Shown here: positions 44,940 through 54,761 of the stretch, one piece after another
Position numbering within the stretch: the stretch's first letter is position 1
Layout: each line of letters opens with the position of its first letter
From: Pedobacter sp. Leaf250
Lineage (GTDB): Bacteria > Bacteroidota > Bacteroidia > Sphingobacteriales > Sphingobacteriaceae
Direction: 5' to 3'
Length of the DNA: 64,000 nt
Assembly: GCF_920984735.1 (NCBI RefSeq)
Contig: NZ_CAKLBU010000015.1
Coordinates: forward strand, 55,823-119,822
The notes under the pieces: generated by a model
Databases searched by the model: none
What the model was told of the DNA's origin: nothing
Seen by the model: the letters and a program-made list of their open reading frames with translations, nothing else
Translations under genes and position numbers: made by a program

Positions 44940-45307
44940 ATCCCCTGATTATTACAAGCATTAATGCTAGCTAATTGTTTGCTTATAATATTAGTTCGTT
45001 TTATTAGTGCGAGAGCAATATTCACTTTGATTTAAGCAGATTGCCCTGGCAGTTTTTATCTGCTCAAATTTTCTTTAACAACTTTATTCAAATTTAATAC
45101 CATATAAACGATATTTGTATCGGTTAAGCACTATATGTCATGTTAAAAAATGTTAAAACCATTAACGCAGGCTTTGCAGATGCTTATTGCAACTCAAATA
45201 TTGCATAAATAAATGAAGGTTTGATGAAATCTAAAGAGGTTTTAAGTCTTACTGCCAAATTTACAAAATGCTATATATGCTTTATAATTATTGAAAAAAC
45301 TTGATCA

Positions 45308-46090
45308 ATGAAAATAAATTTCTTTAAATACCAAGGTGCAGGGAATGATTTTATTTTAATAGACCATACCATGAGTCCGTTAAAAGGTGTTGATAATGAA
45401 TTGATTGAGCAACTTTGCGATAGGCGATTTGGGATTGGTGCAGATGGCTTAATGTTTTTAACCAAACATCAGGATTACGATTTTGAGATGCATTATTTTA
45501 ATGCCGATGGCAAATTGGGAAGCATGTGTGGTAATGGTGGTAGGTGTATTGTGGCTTTTGCAAAGCAATTGGGCATTATCGAAAAAGAAACTAACTTTTT
45601 GGCAGTTGATGGACCGCATTATGCCAGAATTTCAGAATCAGGAGATTGGGTAGATTTACAAATGATTGATGTTGATACCATTACCAATGATGGTGAAGCG
45701 TTTGTATTAAATACCGGCTCACCTCACTATGTAAGTTTAAAAAGCGATTTAAAAGATTTTGATGTTTACACGCAAGGAAAAAATATTCGATACAATGAAA
45801 TTTACAGCGAAAAAGGTATCAATGTTAATTTTGTTGAAGATAAAGGCGATCATTTATTTGTTAGAACCTACGAGCGTGGTGTAGAAGATGAAACTTATGC
45901 CTGCGGAACTGGCGTAACAGCTGTTGCTATGGCCATGGCAAAATATAAAAATCAAACAGGTCATATTAAAACTGATATCAAAGTTTTAGGCGGAGATATA
46001 AAAATCGAGTTTGATTATGATGGAAACAAATTTACAAATGTATTTTTATGTGGTCCAGCAAAACTAGTTTTTGAGGGAGAAGTAGGATAA
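45308..46090 (+). CDS. dapF: Diaminopimelate epimerase
   Basis: A 260-residue cofactor-independent racemase converting LL- to meso-diaminopimelate for lysine and peptidoglycan synthesis. It opens with FFKYQGAGNDFILID. The two catalytic cysteines are Cys74 (GSMCGNGGRC) and Cys199 (ETYACGTGVTAVA). It is monocistronic here, with no other lysine-pathway genes nearby. Confidence 0.96.
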   Translation: MKINFFKYQGAGNDFILIDHTMSPLKGVDNELIEQLCDRRFGIGADGLMFLTKHQDYDFEMHYFNADGKLGSMCGNGGRCIVAFAKQLGIIEKETNFLAVDGPHYARISESGDWVDLQMIDVDTITNDGEAFVLNTGSPHYVSLKSDLKDFDVYTQGKNIRYNEIYSEKGINVNFVEDKGDHLFVRTYERGVEDETYACGTGVTAVAMAMAKYKNQTGHIKTDIKVLGGDIKIEFDYDGNKFTNVFLCGPAKLVFEGEVG

Positions 46091-46376
46091 TTTTTGCGTC
46101 CGACTTATTACCTTTTACAAACTATATTATAAGATCAGAAATAGGATCAATATATCTACACGTTTTAATGAGTGTATATTTTACACTAAGAAATTAAAAT
46201 TTTGACTGTTTTTCTCAACAAGTACTTGCTTATATTCTTCTAATATTAGGGCATTTTAACAACGATTAACATCTGTCGCAAGATATTTACACAGCATTAT
46301 TATCGCTTATTAACTACTTATTTATTTATTAAACAGTGTTTTAAGCCCCTCTAATCTGGTTTTAACAAATAAAATA

Positions 46377-46440
46377 AATCAATCGATTGATTAAATGACA
46401 GAATTTGGACAGACTTAATTTCTTTTAGGCTTTATTTTTG
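46377..46440 (+). promoter_or_regulatory. 16-bp palindrome and -7 box upstream of the efflux operon
   Basis: The 435-bp gap upstream of the RND operon contains a perfect palindrome, AATCAATCGATTGATT (46377-46392), 41 bp before a perfect -7 box TATTTTTG (46433-46440). A TTTG at 46404-46407 is 25 nt from the -7 box, longer than the usual 19-21. The palindrome is a good candidate operator for a dimeric TetR- or MarR-type regulator; no such gene is in the window. The rest of the gap is AT-rich with no clear feature. Confidence 0.5.
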
Positions 46441-46525
46441 GACATAAATCGGCAAGTTCGAAACCTAATTTTGACTACGCTTTCGTACCCGGAAACAAAA
46501 ATTTAAATACACACAGAAATAGTCC

Positions 46526-47695
46526 ATGAGAAAAGTAACAACTCTCGTTTTTAGCATGAGCATCGCTATGCTTTTAGCATCATGCGGAAATAATGATGAA
46601 CAGAAAAAAGCAGCAGCCGCAGCCGCAGCAGGTCCCCAAGCCTATCCTGTTTTTACAGTTAACGCACAAACTACAGAACTTAATTCAGATTATCCAGCTA
46701 CTATCGAGGGTATTCAAAATATTGATATACGTCCAAAGGTTGATGGTTTTATCCAGAAAATATTTGTGGATGAAGGTTCGGTTGTTAAAAAAGGTCAATT
46801 ACTTTTTACCATAATGGCACCACAATATGAGCAGGAAGTTAGAACTGCAAGAGCTGCGATTAGCAGTGCAGAAGCTGATGTAAATGCCGCACAATTACAA
46901 GTTAATAAAACCCGCCCTCTTGTGGAAAAGGATATTATTAGTAAGTACGATTTAGATGCTGCTCAATTAACTTTGCAAAGTAGAAAAGCAGCATTGGCGC
47001 AGGCAAGAGCCACCTTAGTAAATGCACAAGTGAATTTAGGTTATACAAAAATCACCAGCCCTGTTGATGGTGTTGTTGGAAGTTTACCTTTCAGAACAGG
47101 AAGTTTGGTAAGCAGTTCGAGTACAGAACCGTTAACTACTGTCTCAAATACATCGAAAGTTTACGCTTATTTCTCATTAAACGAAAAACAGTTATTAGAT
47201 TTTTCCAAAACCTATAAAGGAAGTACACTAGCGCAGCAGATGAAAAATATTCCAGCAGTTAGTTTAGTTTTGGCTGACGGAAATGTATATGCTCAAAATG
47301 GTAAAATTGAATCCATTAACGGTCAAATTAATACCGCAACAGGTTCAGCCAGTCTAAGAGCTACATTCCCAAATCCAATTTCTTTACTAAAATCAGGTGC
47401 AAGCGCATCAGTTCGCATTCCTCAAAAAGTTGAAAACGCAATACTTGTTCCTCAAAAATCGACTATCGATTTACAAGGAAAAAAATTCGTTTATGTTTTA
47501 GGCGATTCATCAAAGATCATCAGCACCGAAATTCAGATTATGGATTTAGCTAAAGATAAATTTTATGTGGTAACCAAAGGTTTAAAAGCTGGCGATAAAA
47601 TTGTTTTAGAAGGCTTTCAATCTTTAAAAGACGGAGCCAAAATCAAACCTGAAGAACAAAGAGCTGATTCAGTTTATGCTGATATAAACAAATAA
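46526..47695 (+). CDS. RND efflux periplasmic adaptor (membrane fusion protein)
   Basis: A 389-residue lipoprotein adaptor linking the inner-membrane pump to the outer-membrane channel. The lipobox is LLASC with Cys20, followed by a poly-Ala stretch. The lipoyl/hairpin/barrel order is visible: VDGFIQKIFVDEGSVVKKGQ (lipoyl), the coiled-coil hairpin at about 105-170, and VNLGYTKITSPVDGVVGSLP. It is the first gene of an adaptor-pump-channel operon (40 bp to the pump). Confidence 0.94.
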   Translation: MRKVTTLVFSMSIAMLLASCGNNDEQKKAAAAAAAGPQAYPVFTVNAQTTELNSDYPATIEGIQNIDIRPKVDGFIQKIFVDEGSVVKKGQLLFTIMAPQYEQEVRTARAAISSAEADVNAAQLQVNKTRPLVEKDIISKYDLDAAQLTLQSRKAALAQARATLVNAQVNLGYTKITSPVDGVVGSLPFRTGSLVSSSSTEPLTTVSNTSKVYAYFSLNEKQLLDFSKTYKGSTLAQQMKNIPAVSLVLADGNVYAQNGKIESINGQINTATGSASLRATFPNPISLLKSGASASVRIPQKVENAILVPQKSTIDLQGKKFVYVLGDSSKIISTEIQIMDLAKDKFYVVTKGLKAGDKIVLEGFQSLKDGAKIKPEEQRADSVYADINK

Positions 47696-47730
47696 GATAT
47701 CGTAAATCGTATATCAACAATCGTAATTCA
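47696..47730. repeat. Heptad-word repeat between adaptor and pump genes (AAATCG type)
   Basis: The entire 40-bp spacer reads GATATCG, TAAATCG, TATATCA, ACAATCG, TAATTCA and then ACATT before the ATG: five words with TC at positions 5-6. The same ATCGTAA/ATCAAC vocabulary recurs after the channel gene at 52332-52492. Confidence 0.75.
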
Positions 47731-47735
47731 ACATT

Positions 47736-50700
47736 ATGTTTAAGAAATTTATAGAAAGACCGGTTCTTTCAACAGTTATTTCCATCATCATCGTTATTCT
47801 CGGTGTTTTAGGTTTAGCCACATTACCGGTTTCACAATATCCAGAAATTGCACCACCAACGGTACAGGTTTCTACATCATACCAGGGTGCAAATGCCGAT
47901 GTGGTAATGAATAGCGTTGTAGTTCCGCTCGAAGAACAAATAAACGGGGTTGAAGACATGACCTACATGACTTCAACTGCGAGTAATGATGGTACCGCAA
48001 CCATTACTGTTAACTTTAAATTGGGTACAAATCCTGATTTGGCAGCGGTAAACGTTCAAAACAGGGTAGCAAGAGCAACCAGTCTATTACCTGCAGAGGT
48101 AACCAGATCGGGCGTAATTACTGCAAAAAGACAAGCAAGTAACGTATTAATCTTCGGTTTATACAGTGATGATCCATCTTACGATCAGAAGTTTTTACAG
48201 AATTATGCAAACATCAATATCATTCCTCAAATTAAACGTATCAATGGAGTGGGTGATGCAAGTGCTTTCGGAACTTTAGATTATACCATGCGAATTTGGC
48301 TTAAGCCAGATGTAATGGCAACTTACGGCTTGGTTCCAAGTGATGTGAATACAGCTTTAGCCGATCAAAACGTGGAAGCTGCTCCAGGACAATTTGGTGA
48401 GCAAGGCGATCAGGCATTTCAATATACGCTGAAATACACTGGCCGTTTAAAAGATGAGGCACAATTTGGCAACATCATTATCAAATCAACTGCCGACGGC
48501 CAAATTCTTCGCTTAAAAGATATTGCAAGAATTGAATTGGGTGCTCAAAGCTATGCCAGTTCGGTAAAGTTTAACGGTAAACAAGCCTTGGGTATTGCCA
48601 TTAACCAAACAGCTGGATCAAACGCAAAAGAAGTAATTGAAAACTCTATCAAAACATTGGATGAAGCTCAAAAATCTTTTCCAAAAGGTGTTCATTATTC
48701 TACTTTGGTTAACGTAAACGATTTCCTGGATGCCTCAATTGAAAAGGTAATTCATACCTTAATTGAAGCATTTATTTTGGTGTTCTTGGTGGTATTCATC
48801 TTTTTACAAGATTTCCGTTCAACATTAATTCCGGCGATAAGTGTTCCTGTGGCTATTATTGGTACCTTCTTCTTTTTAAGTTTATTTGGTTTTACCATTA
48901 ACTTACTTACCTTATTCGCACTTGTACTTGCCATCGGTATTGTGGTAGATGATGCGATTGTTGTAGTGGAAGCGGTTCACGCGAAACTCGATGAAGGCTA
49001 CACCGATGCAAAAAAAGCAACGGTTGATGCCATGGATGATATTAGTGGTGCCATCATTTCCATCACCTTAGTAATGGCCGCGGTATTTATTCCAGTGAGT
49101 TTTATCCAAGGTTCATCAGGAGTATTTTACAAGCAATTTGGGTTAACACTCGCCATTTCAATCATCCTGTCTGCAGTTAACGCCTTAACTTTAAGTCCGG
49201 CATTGTGTGCGTTATTCCTTAAGCCGCATAAAGATGATCACGGAAAAAAGAAAAATTTTTTAGAACGCTTTTATGCAGCATTTAATACATCATTCGATGC
49301 CGTTACTGGAAAATATAAAAAATCAGTTAGCTTTTTATCAAGAACAAAATGGTTAGTTGGTGTTGGTATTTTATTTTTTACAGGTCTATTAATCTGGACT
49401 ATGAATACTACTCCGAAAGGTTTTGTACCGAATGAGGATTTAGGAACGATCATGTCGGATATTTCATTACCAGCAGGAACATCTCAAGAAGAAACCAATA
49501 TCGTGATTGCAAAAATTGATAGCATCGCACATAAAATCCCTGAAATTAAAAACACGTTAAGGGTAGTTGGCCGAAGTATGATTAGTGGTTCGGGTAGTTC
49601 TTATGGTATGGTAATCTCCCGATTAACACCATGGGACGAACGTAAAGGCCGTGATGTTAAAACCATTATTGGCGAATTGTTTGCCAAAACAGCAAGTATT
49701 AAAGGTGCCAAAATCATCTTCTTTGCGCCGCCAACCATCCAGGGTTTTGGTACCAGTGGCGGTTTCGAATTTCAGTTGCAGGATAAAACTGGTGGCGATA
49801 TTAAAAAATTTAATGAAGTAGGTAATGGATTTTTAGCAGCATTAAGTAAGCGCCCGGAAATTCAATATGCTTCTACATCGTTTAATCCGAATTTTCCACA
49901 ATACCAAATTGATGTAAATGTGGCTAAGGTTAAACAGGCAGGTTTAAATGTAAGTGACGTATTGGGTGTTATGCAAGGTTATTATGGTGGTGTTTATGCA
50001 TCAAACTTTAATAAATTTGGCAAGCAATTTAGGGTAATGTATCAGGCAGAAGCCGAATATCGCTCTAATGAACAAACTTTAACCCGTATTTTTGTTAGAA
50101 ATTCATCAGGCCAAATGGCACCGATTTCTGAATTTATTACACTTACGAAAGTTTACGGACCACAAGCCATTTCCCGTTTCAACTTGTTTACTTCTATTGC
50201 CGTAACAGGTAACCCAAATGCAGGTTATAGTTCTGGTGATGCATTAGCAGCTGTGCAAGAAGAAGCTGCAAAACATTTGCCTGCAGGCTACGGGTATGAG
50301 TTTTCGGGATTATCACGTGAAGAGATGAGCAGCGGTAGTCAAACCATATTTATTTTCTTACTCTGCGTAATCTTTGTTTATTTCCTATTGGCTGCACAAT
50401 ACGAAAGTTATATTTTACCACTTGCGGTATTAATATCACTTCCTATTGGTTTAGCAGGAACATTCATTTTCGATAAAATTTTTGGCATCGATAATAACAT
50501 CTACACCCAAATTACGCTGATTATGCTTGTTGGTTTACTGGCGAAGAATGCCATTTTAATTGTAGAATATGCTGTTGATAGAAGGAAAAAAGGAATGAGT
50601 ATTGTAAATGCGGCGATAGATGGCGCTACAGCTCGTTTACGTCCAATCTTGATGACTTCATTCGCATTTATTCTCGGACTATTGCCATTAATGCTTTCTT

Positions 50701-50918
50701 CTGGTGTTGGTGCATCAGGAAATAAATCAATTGGAACAGGAGCTGTGGGCGGGATGCTAATTGGTACGATATTCGGTATTTTTGTAATCCCTGCGCTGTT
50801 TATTATTTTCCAATCATTACAAGAACGGGTAAGCAATAAATCACCTTTTGAAGAAGGAATTGAAAAAGAGCAAACTCCCGAAGAATACGAATTGGCAACA
50901 GCTAATAGTAAACATTAA
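47736..50918 (+). CDS. RND multidrug efflux pump, HAE1/AcrB family
   Basis: A 1060-residue proton-driven inner-membrane pump with 12 membrane helices in two repeats and two large periplasmic loops. The start FKKFIERPVLSTVISIIIVI is the classic HAE1 N-terminus. The proton-relay Asp pair is in AIGIVVDDAIVVVEAV in the middle of helix 4, and the Lys of helix 10 is in LVGLLAKNAILIVEYA. Substrates probably include drugs, dyes or bile-salt-like compounds. The protein is full length for the family. Confidence 0.96.
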   Translation: MFKKFIERPVLSTVISIIIVILGVLGLATLPVSQYPEIAPPTVQVSTSYQGANADVVMNSVVVPLEEQINGVEDMTYMTSTASNDGTATITVNFKLGTNPDLAAVNVQNRVARATSLLPAEVTRSGVITAKRQASNVLIFGLYSDDPSYDQKFLQNYANINIIPQIKRINGVGDASAFGTLDYTMRIWLKPDVMATYGLVPSDVNTALADQNVEAAPGQFGEQGDQAFQYTLKYTGRLKDEAQFGNIIIKSTADGQILRLKDIARIELGAQSYASSVKFNGKQALGIAINQTAGSNAKEVIENSIKTLDEAQKSFPKGVHYSTLVNVNDFLDASIEKVIHTLIEAFILVFLVVFIFLQDFRSTLIPAISVPVAIIGTFFFLSLFGFTINLLTLFALVLAIGIVVDDAIVVVEAVHAKLDEGYTDAKKATVDAMDDISGAIISITLVMAAVFIPVSFIQGSSGVFYKQFGLTLAISIILSAVNALTLSPALCALFLKPHKDDHGKKKNFLERFYAAFNTSFDAVTGKYKKSVSFLSRTKWLVGVGILFFTGLLIWTMNTTPKGFVPNEDLGTIMSDISLPAGTSQEETNIVIAKIDSIAHKIPEIKNTLRVVGRSMISGSGSSYGMVISRLTPWDERKGRDVKTIIGELFAKTASIKGAKIIFFAPPTIQGFGTSGGFEFQLQDKTGGDIKKFNEVGNGFLAALSKRPEIQYASTSFNPNFPQYQIDVNVAKVKQAGLNVSDVLGVMQGYYGGVYASNFNKFGKQFRVMYQAEAEYRSNEQTLTRIFVRNSSGQMAPISEFITLTKVYGPQAISRFNLFTSIAVTGNPNAGYSSGDALAAVQEEAAKHLPAGYGYEFSGLSREEMSSGSQTIFIFLLCVIFVYFLLAAQYESYILPLAVLISLPIGLAGTFIFDKIFGIDNNIYTQITLIMLVGLLAKNAILIVEYAVDRRKKGMSIVNAAIDGATARLRPILMTSFAFILGLLPLMLSSGVGASGNKSIGTGAVGGMLIGTIFGIFVIPALFIIFQSLQERVSNKSPFEEGIEKEQTPEEYELATANSKH

Positions 50919-50930
50919 TTTAATCCGAAC

Positions 50931-52334
50931 ATGAAATTTTCACATAAATATACCTTTTTAATCGGTGTTGCTACGCTAACCTTAAGTGCATGTGTTACAC
51001 AAAAATACGAACGCCCACAGGTTAAAAATGAAGGTTTATACCGAGATATTAATACAACAGATACAACCACCATGGCAGATTTGCCATGGAAAAGCTTATT
51101 TTCTGATACGACTTTACAATCATTAATTCAACAGGGAATTAATGAAAATCTGGATCTGAAACAAGCCATCGAACGCATCAAAATTTCTGAAGCAACTTTA
51201 CGTCAAAGTCGTGCAGCGTTTTTGCCAAGCTTACAGGCTGATGTTTCGGTAACTGATGCAAAACAATCGCAGGCAGCGCTAAATTTTCCTGCAGGAATTA
51301 ACATAAATTTAGAAACCCAAACGTACAGAGCGGCTTTGAGTACTGCTTGGGAAGCTGATATTTGGGGAAAATTAAGTAGCGCTAAACGTGCTGCTTTTGC
51401 TACTCTATTGCAAAGCGATGCGGCAAAACGTGCTGTACAAACTCAATTAATTGCCACCATTGCCAATAACTATTATACTTTACTGGCTTTGGATAAACAG
51501 TTGGCGATAACTGAACAGACAATTAAAATCAGGGCACAGGATGTTGAAACTATGAAAGCGCTAAAAGAAGGCGCAGTTGTAAATGGCGCAGCTGTTGTTC
51601 AGAGTGAAGCCAATCTTTATGCGGCCCAAGTAACACTACCTGATTTAAAAAGAAGTATTAAGGAAGCAGAAAATGCTTTGAGCATCATTTTGGCAAAAGC
51701 TCCGGGAGCAATAAATCGGACCAATTTGGATCAACAAGTAGCTTACACCAATTTACAAACCGGTATTTCAGCACAGTTGTTGCAAAATCGTCCCGATGTA
51801 ATTGCAGCCGAATTCGGGTTTAGATCTGCATTTGAGAATACCAATGTAGCTAAAACTTATTTCTACCCTGCTTTAACTTTAACAGCAACAGGTGGATTAA
51901 CGAGTTTACAGTTGAACAACTTTTTCGATAATTCTATTTTCTACAATTTAGTTGGAGGATTAACGCAGCCAATTTTTGCAAAAGGCGCAAACAAAGCCCG
52001 CTTAACAACTGCACAAGCTAACCAACAAATTGCATTTTATACCTTTCAGCAAGCATTATTAACAGGCGGACAAGAAGTTTCAAATGCATTGTACGCTTAC
52101 CAAACCGCAGCTGAAAAGGAAGAAACAAGAGCAAAGCAAATTGCATCATTAACAAAAGCAGTTGATTTTACCAAGGAGTTATTGCGTTACAGTTCCGCAA
52201 CAAATTATACTGATGTTTTAACTTCAGAGCAAAGTTTACTAACAGCTCAATTAAGTGGAATTAATGACCGATTACAGAAACTTCAATCGGTAGTTAATTT
52301 GTACAGGGCATTAGGTGGAGGTTGGAAAAATTGA
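50931..52334 (+). CDS. RND efflux outer-membrane channel (NodT/OprM-type lipoprotein)
   Basis: A 467-residue TolC-like trimeric channel. The lipobox is LTLSAC with Cys21. Two outer-membrane efflux repeats follow (about 60-255 and 265-460), with RQSRAAFLPSLQADVSVTDA and ENTNVAKTYFYPALTLTATG as the paired helix/strand junctions. It begins 12 bp after the pump stop codon and completes the tripartite system. Confidence 0.94.
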   Translation: MKFSHKYTFLIGVATLTLSACVTQKYERPQVKNEGLYRDINTTDTTTMADLPWKSLFSDTTLQSLIQQGINENLDLKQAIERIKISEATLRQSRAAFLPSLQADVSVTDAKQSQAALNFPAGININLETQTYRAALSTAWEADIWGKLSSAKRAAFATLLQSDAAKRAVQTQLIATIANNYYTLLALDKQLAITEQTIKIRAQDVETMKALKEGAVVNGAAVVQSEANLYAAQVTLPDLKRSIKEAENALSIILAKAPGAINRTNLDQQVAYTNLQTGISAQLLQNRPDVIAAEFGFRSAFENTNVAKTYFYPALTLTATGGLTSLQLNNFFDNSIFYNLVGGLTQPIFAKGANKARLTTAQANQQIAFYTFQQALLTGGQEVSNALYAYQTAAEKEETRAKQIASLTKAVDFTKELLRYSSATNYTDVLTSEQSLLTAQLSGINDRLQKLQSVVNLYRALGGGWKN

Positions 52335-52492
52335 TTTTAGATTTAAGAGTTACGATTTTAGATTTACACTAATATTAAATTTGTTTCCAAATCGTAATTC
52401 TTAAATCAACTGTTGGTTTTAGTTTTTAAATTGAAAGTGTTAAAGCACTTAGCCGATCATCGTATTTTGTAAATTTAAAATCGTAAATCAAC
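52332..52492. repeat. Heptad-word repeats between the channel gene and nadD (AGATTTA type)
   Basis: From the channel stop codon the words are TGATTTT, AGATTTA, AGAGTTA, CGATTTT, AGATTTA, then a loop, then CAAATCG, TAATTCT, TAAATCA. The arms at 52340-52357 and 52389-52407 are nearly complementary and form a hairpin. A second short run (ATTTAAA, ATCGTAA, ATCAACG) abuts the nadD stop codon. Confidence 0.75.
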
Positions 52493-53060
52493 GATACATT
52501 CCTTTACCATCAATAAAATCTATTACTTTATCTGGAAGAAAAAACTGAACGTTTTTTCCTTCCTTAATTGCTTTTCTGATAAAAGTGGAAGAGATTTCCA
52601 TCAAGGGTGTATCGGTAAATGTTATGGCTGGATGATTTTCCCACTCGGCAACATTAGCCCCTGGCCGCGGATAAACATAAATTTGATAATTCTCCAGCAG
52701 GACCTCATAGTTTTTCCACTTCTTGAAAGAAACCAGATTATCAGCCCCCATAATCAACACAAATTCTTTTTTTGGATACCTTTCATGAAGATAAGTTAAA
52801 GTATCAATGGTGTATGATGGTTGGGGTAAATTAAATTCAATATCGCTAACTCTAATGTTTTCAGTTTTTTCTGATGCAAGTTGAGCCATTTCCAATCGAT
52901 CGTACATATTGGTTAAGCCACTTTTATCTTTTAAAGGATTATGCGGTGAAACAACCAGCCAAACTTCATCAAGACCTGCATGATTAGCCATGTAGTTAGC
53001 GATAATCAAATGCCCGGTATGAATGGGATTATAAGAGCCGAAGAATAAGCCAGTTTTCAA
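52488..53060 (-). CDS. nadD: Nicotinate-nucleotide adenylyltransferase
   Basis: A 190-residue NAD-biosynthesis enzyme that adenylates nicotinate mononucleotide. The nucleotidyltransferase motif is GSYNPIHTGHL (about residues 8-18) and the C-terminal ISSTFIRKAIKEG motif completes the ATP site. It is the last gene of a gmk-nadD unit on the minus strand. Confidence 0.95.
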   Translation of the reverse strand: MKTGLFFGSYNPIHTGHLIIANYMANHAGLDEVWLVVSPHNPLKDKSGLTNMYDRLEMAQLASEKTENIRVSDIEFNLPQPSYTIDTLTYLHERYPKKEFVLIMGADNLVSFKKWKNYEVLLENYQIYVYPRPGANVAEWENHPAITFTDTPLMEISSTFIRKAIKEGKNVQFFLPDKVIDFIDGKGMYR

Positions 53061-53086
53061 TTTGTAGTATTCAGTTTAAGCCAAAT

Positions 53087-53170
53087 CGTCATTGCGAGGC
53101 ACGAAGCAATCTTAATCGAATAATTAAATTTAGATCATCAAATGAGATTGCTTCGTGCCTCGCAATGACG
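53087..53170. repeat. Long inverted repeat of the CGTCATTGCGAG family
   Basis: Two arms of about 26 bp (53087-53112 and 53145-53170), beginning CGTCATTGCGAG and ending AATGACG, are complementary over essentially their whole length and separated by about 32 bp of AT-rich loop. The element sits between gmk and nadD within a probable operon. Repeats beginning CGTCATTGCGAG are widespread in bacterial intergenic DNA. A diverged relative lies at 3806-3859. Confidence 0.85.
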
Positions 53171-53189
53171 ACCTGCAAGATAGAGTTGG

Positions 53190-53756
53190 TTATCTCTTTA
53201 AAAAGTCTCCAACCAATTGCTCTGCTTCCTTGCAAGCTGTTTCTAAATCATAATTTTTAAGTATCACATCGAATTTATCGGCGTAGGTTAATTCTTTTTC
53301 TGCTTTAACAAAACGCTCTTGCAATTTTTCATCGCTATCCGTTCCCCTACCACTTAAACGTTCCTTTAATACTTCTAACGATGGAGGTTGAACAAAAATA
53401 GCCAATGCATCTTCTTCATATTTACGTTTTAAACGGATTCCGCCTTCCACATCAATGTCAAAAATTACATGTTTACCATCATTCCAAATTCTTTCAATTT
53501 CTGAACGTAAAGTACCATAGAAAGTTCCATTATAAACTTCTTCAAACTCTACAAATTCCTGGCGGGCAACTTTATGTAAAAACTCCTCTTTGCTGATGAA
53601 GTAGTAATCGTTCTCATGTGTTTCAGCCCCTCTCAATTCGCGTGTTGTTGCAGAAATTGAAAAGCTTAACTCTGGAAACTTCGTTAATAAATGATGTACA
53701 ATAGTGGTTTTACCGGCTCCAGATGGTGCTGAAAATATGATTAATTTGCCTTGCAT
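53190..53756 (-). CDS. gmk: Guanylate kinase
   Basis: A 188-residue kinase converting GMP to GDP. The P-loop is FSAPSGAGKTTIVHHLL (about residues 8-24). The GMP-binding region includes SFSISATTRELRGAE and the Glu/Tyr pair in FVEFEEVYNGTFYGT, and the lid holds RLSGRGTDSDEKLQER. It lies downstream of yicC on the same strand, with a heptad-word repeat between. Confidence 0.96.
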   Translation of the reverse strand: MQGKLIIFSAPSGAGKTTIVHHLLTKFPELSFSISATTRELRGAETHENDYYFISKEEFLHKVARQEFVEFEEVYNGTFYGTLRSEIERIWNDGKHVIFDIDVEGGIRLKRKYEEDALAIFVQPPSLEVLKERLSGRGTDSDEKLQERFVKAEKELTYADKFDVILKNYDLETACKEAEQLVGDFLKR

Positions 53757-53761
53757 ATTGC

Positions 53762-53817
53762 GAATAGCGTTAAGCGGTTTGCGTTAAGCGGTTTAAATGC
53801 CTAACGCATGCGTTTAA
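53762..53817. repeat. Heptad-word repeat between yicC and gmk (GTTAAGC type)
   Basis: The words GAATAGC, GTTAAGC, GGTTTGC, GTTAAGC, GGTTTAA follow one another in 7-bp phase; the 14-bp unit GCGTTAAGCGGTTT is an exact tandem duplication at 53767-53794. A perfect 12-bp palindrome, AACGCATGCGTT (53803-53814), follows. Confidence 0.75.
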
Positions 53818-53819
53818 CT

Positions 53820-54695
53820 TTATAAAACGTTTAATAACTGTTCTTTAATTTTCTCTAACTCTTCTTTCATTCCCACAACAAACTGCTGCATTTGAGCATC
53901 ATTTGCTTTTGCGCCCATCGTATTAATCTCTCTTCCAATTTCCTGTGAAATAAAGCCCATTTTTTTTCCATTTGCCTCCTTACTTGCCAATGTTTGCAAA
54001 AAGTAATCGCAATGACTTTTTAGGCGAGTTTTCTCTTCTGTAATGTCAATTTTATCGATATAATAGATTAACTCCTGCTCAAAACGATTTTGATCGATAT
54101 TTACTTTACCAACGGCATCTTCTAAAAATTGAGAAAATTTATCGCGAATAGCTGAAATTCTTTTGGGTTCAAGTTCTTCAACAGATTTAAAATAAAACAA
54201 AATATTTTTTATCCTCAATTCTAAATCGGCTTTTAAAACTGCACCTTCATCTTCTCTAAACTTATTAAAATTGGTCAAAGCTTGTTTAAAGATCTGATAC
54301 AGGTGATTCCACTCATCTTCGCTTACGCTTTCTTCCTTGTAAGAAATTACATCAGGAAATGTTAATGCTGTTTGCAATAAGTTAGTACTATTTGCACCTA
54401 AATCAGTATTTACAGCAACCAATTGGTTATAATAGTGACTTAATAAAGCGGTATTAATTGTTGCACCAGTAACTTCGCCGTTGGCCCGTTCTACATTAAT
54501 GCTTAAACTTACTTTTCCACGTTCGATATCTTTACTGCAAACATTGCGCAGAATTAATTCTTTATCGGAAAAAGCTTTAGGATATTTTAAATTCAGCTCA
54601 AGGAATTTACTGTTGAGCGATTTGATTTCGACACTGTATTTTGCATTCGCATAATCGGCTGTTGCTAAGCCGTATCCTGTCATGGATTTTATCAT
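53820..54695 (-). CDS. YicC-family endoribonuclease
   Basis: A 291-residue protein of the YicC/YloC family, RNA-cleaving enzymes involved in small-RNA turnover. It has the invariant N-terminus MIKSMTGYG, the conserved SLNSKFLELNLKYP segment, and the C-terminal DUF1732 region ending KANDAQMQQFVVGMKEELEKIKEQLLNV with the conserved FISQEIGREINT. The start at 54695 is preferred over the ATG two codons upstream because the family begins at MIKSMTGYG. The typical neighbour gmk lies immediately downstream. Confidence 0.93.
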   Translation of the reverse strand: MIKSMTGYGLATADYANAKYSVEIKSLNSKFLELNLKYPKAFSDKELILRNVCSKDIERGKVSLSINVERANGEVTGATINTALLSHYYNQLVAVNTDLGANSTNLLQTALTFPDVISYKEESVSEDEWNHLYQIFKQALTNFNKFREDEGAVLKADLELRIKNILFYFKSVEELEPKRISAIRDKFSQFLEDAVGKVNIDQNRFEQELIYYIDKIDITEEKTRLKSHCDYFLQTLASKEANGKKMGFISQEIGREINTMGAKANDAQMQQFVVGMKEELEKIKEQLLNVL

Positions 54696-54712
54696 GCGCA
54701 AAGATAGAAAAA

Positions 54713-54761
54713 TTAGTTTAGAGTTCGCAGTTGAGCTTTAAGCTTAGATTAATTAGAGCGG
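54713..54761. repeat. Weak heptad-word repeat upstream of yicC (AGTT type)
   Basis: TTAGTTT, AGAGTTC, GCAGTTG, then AGCTTTA, AGCTTAG can be read in 7-bp phase. It is less regular than the other arrays in the window. Confidence 0.45.
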
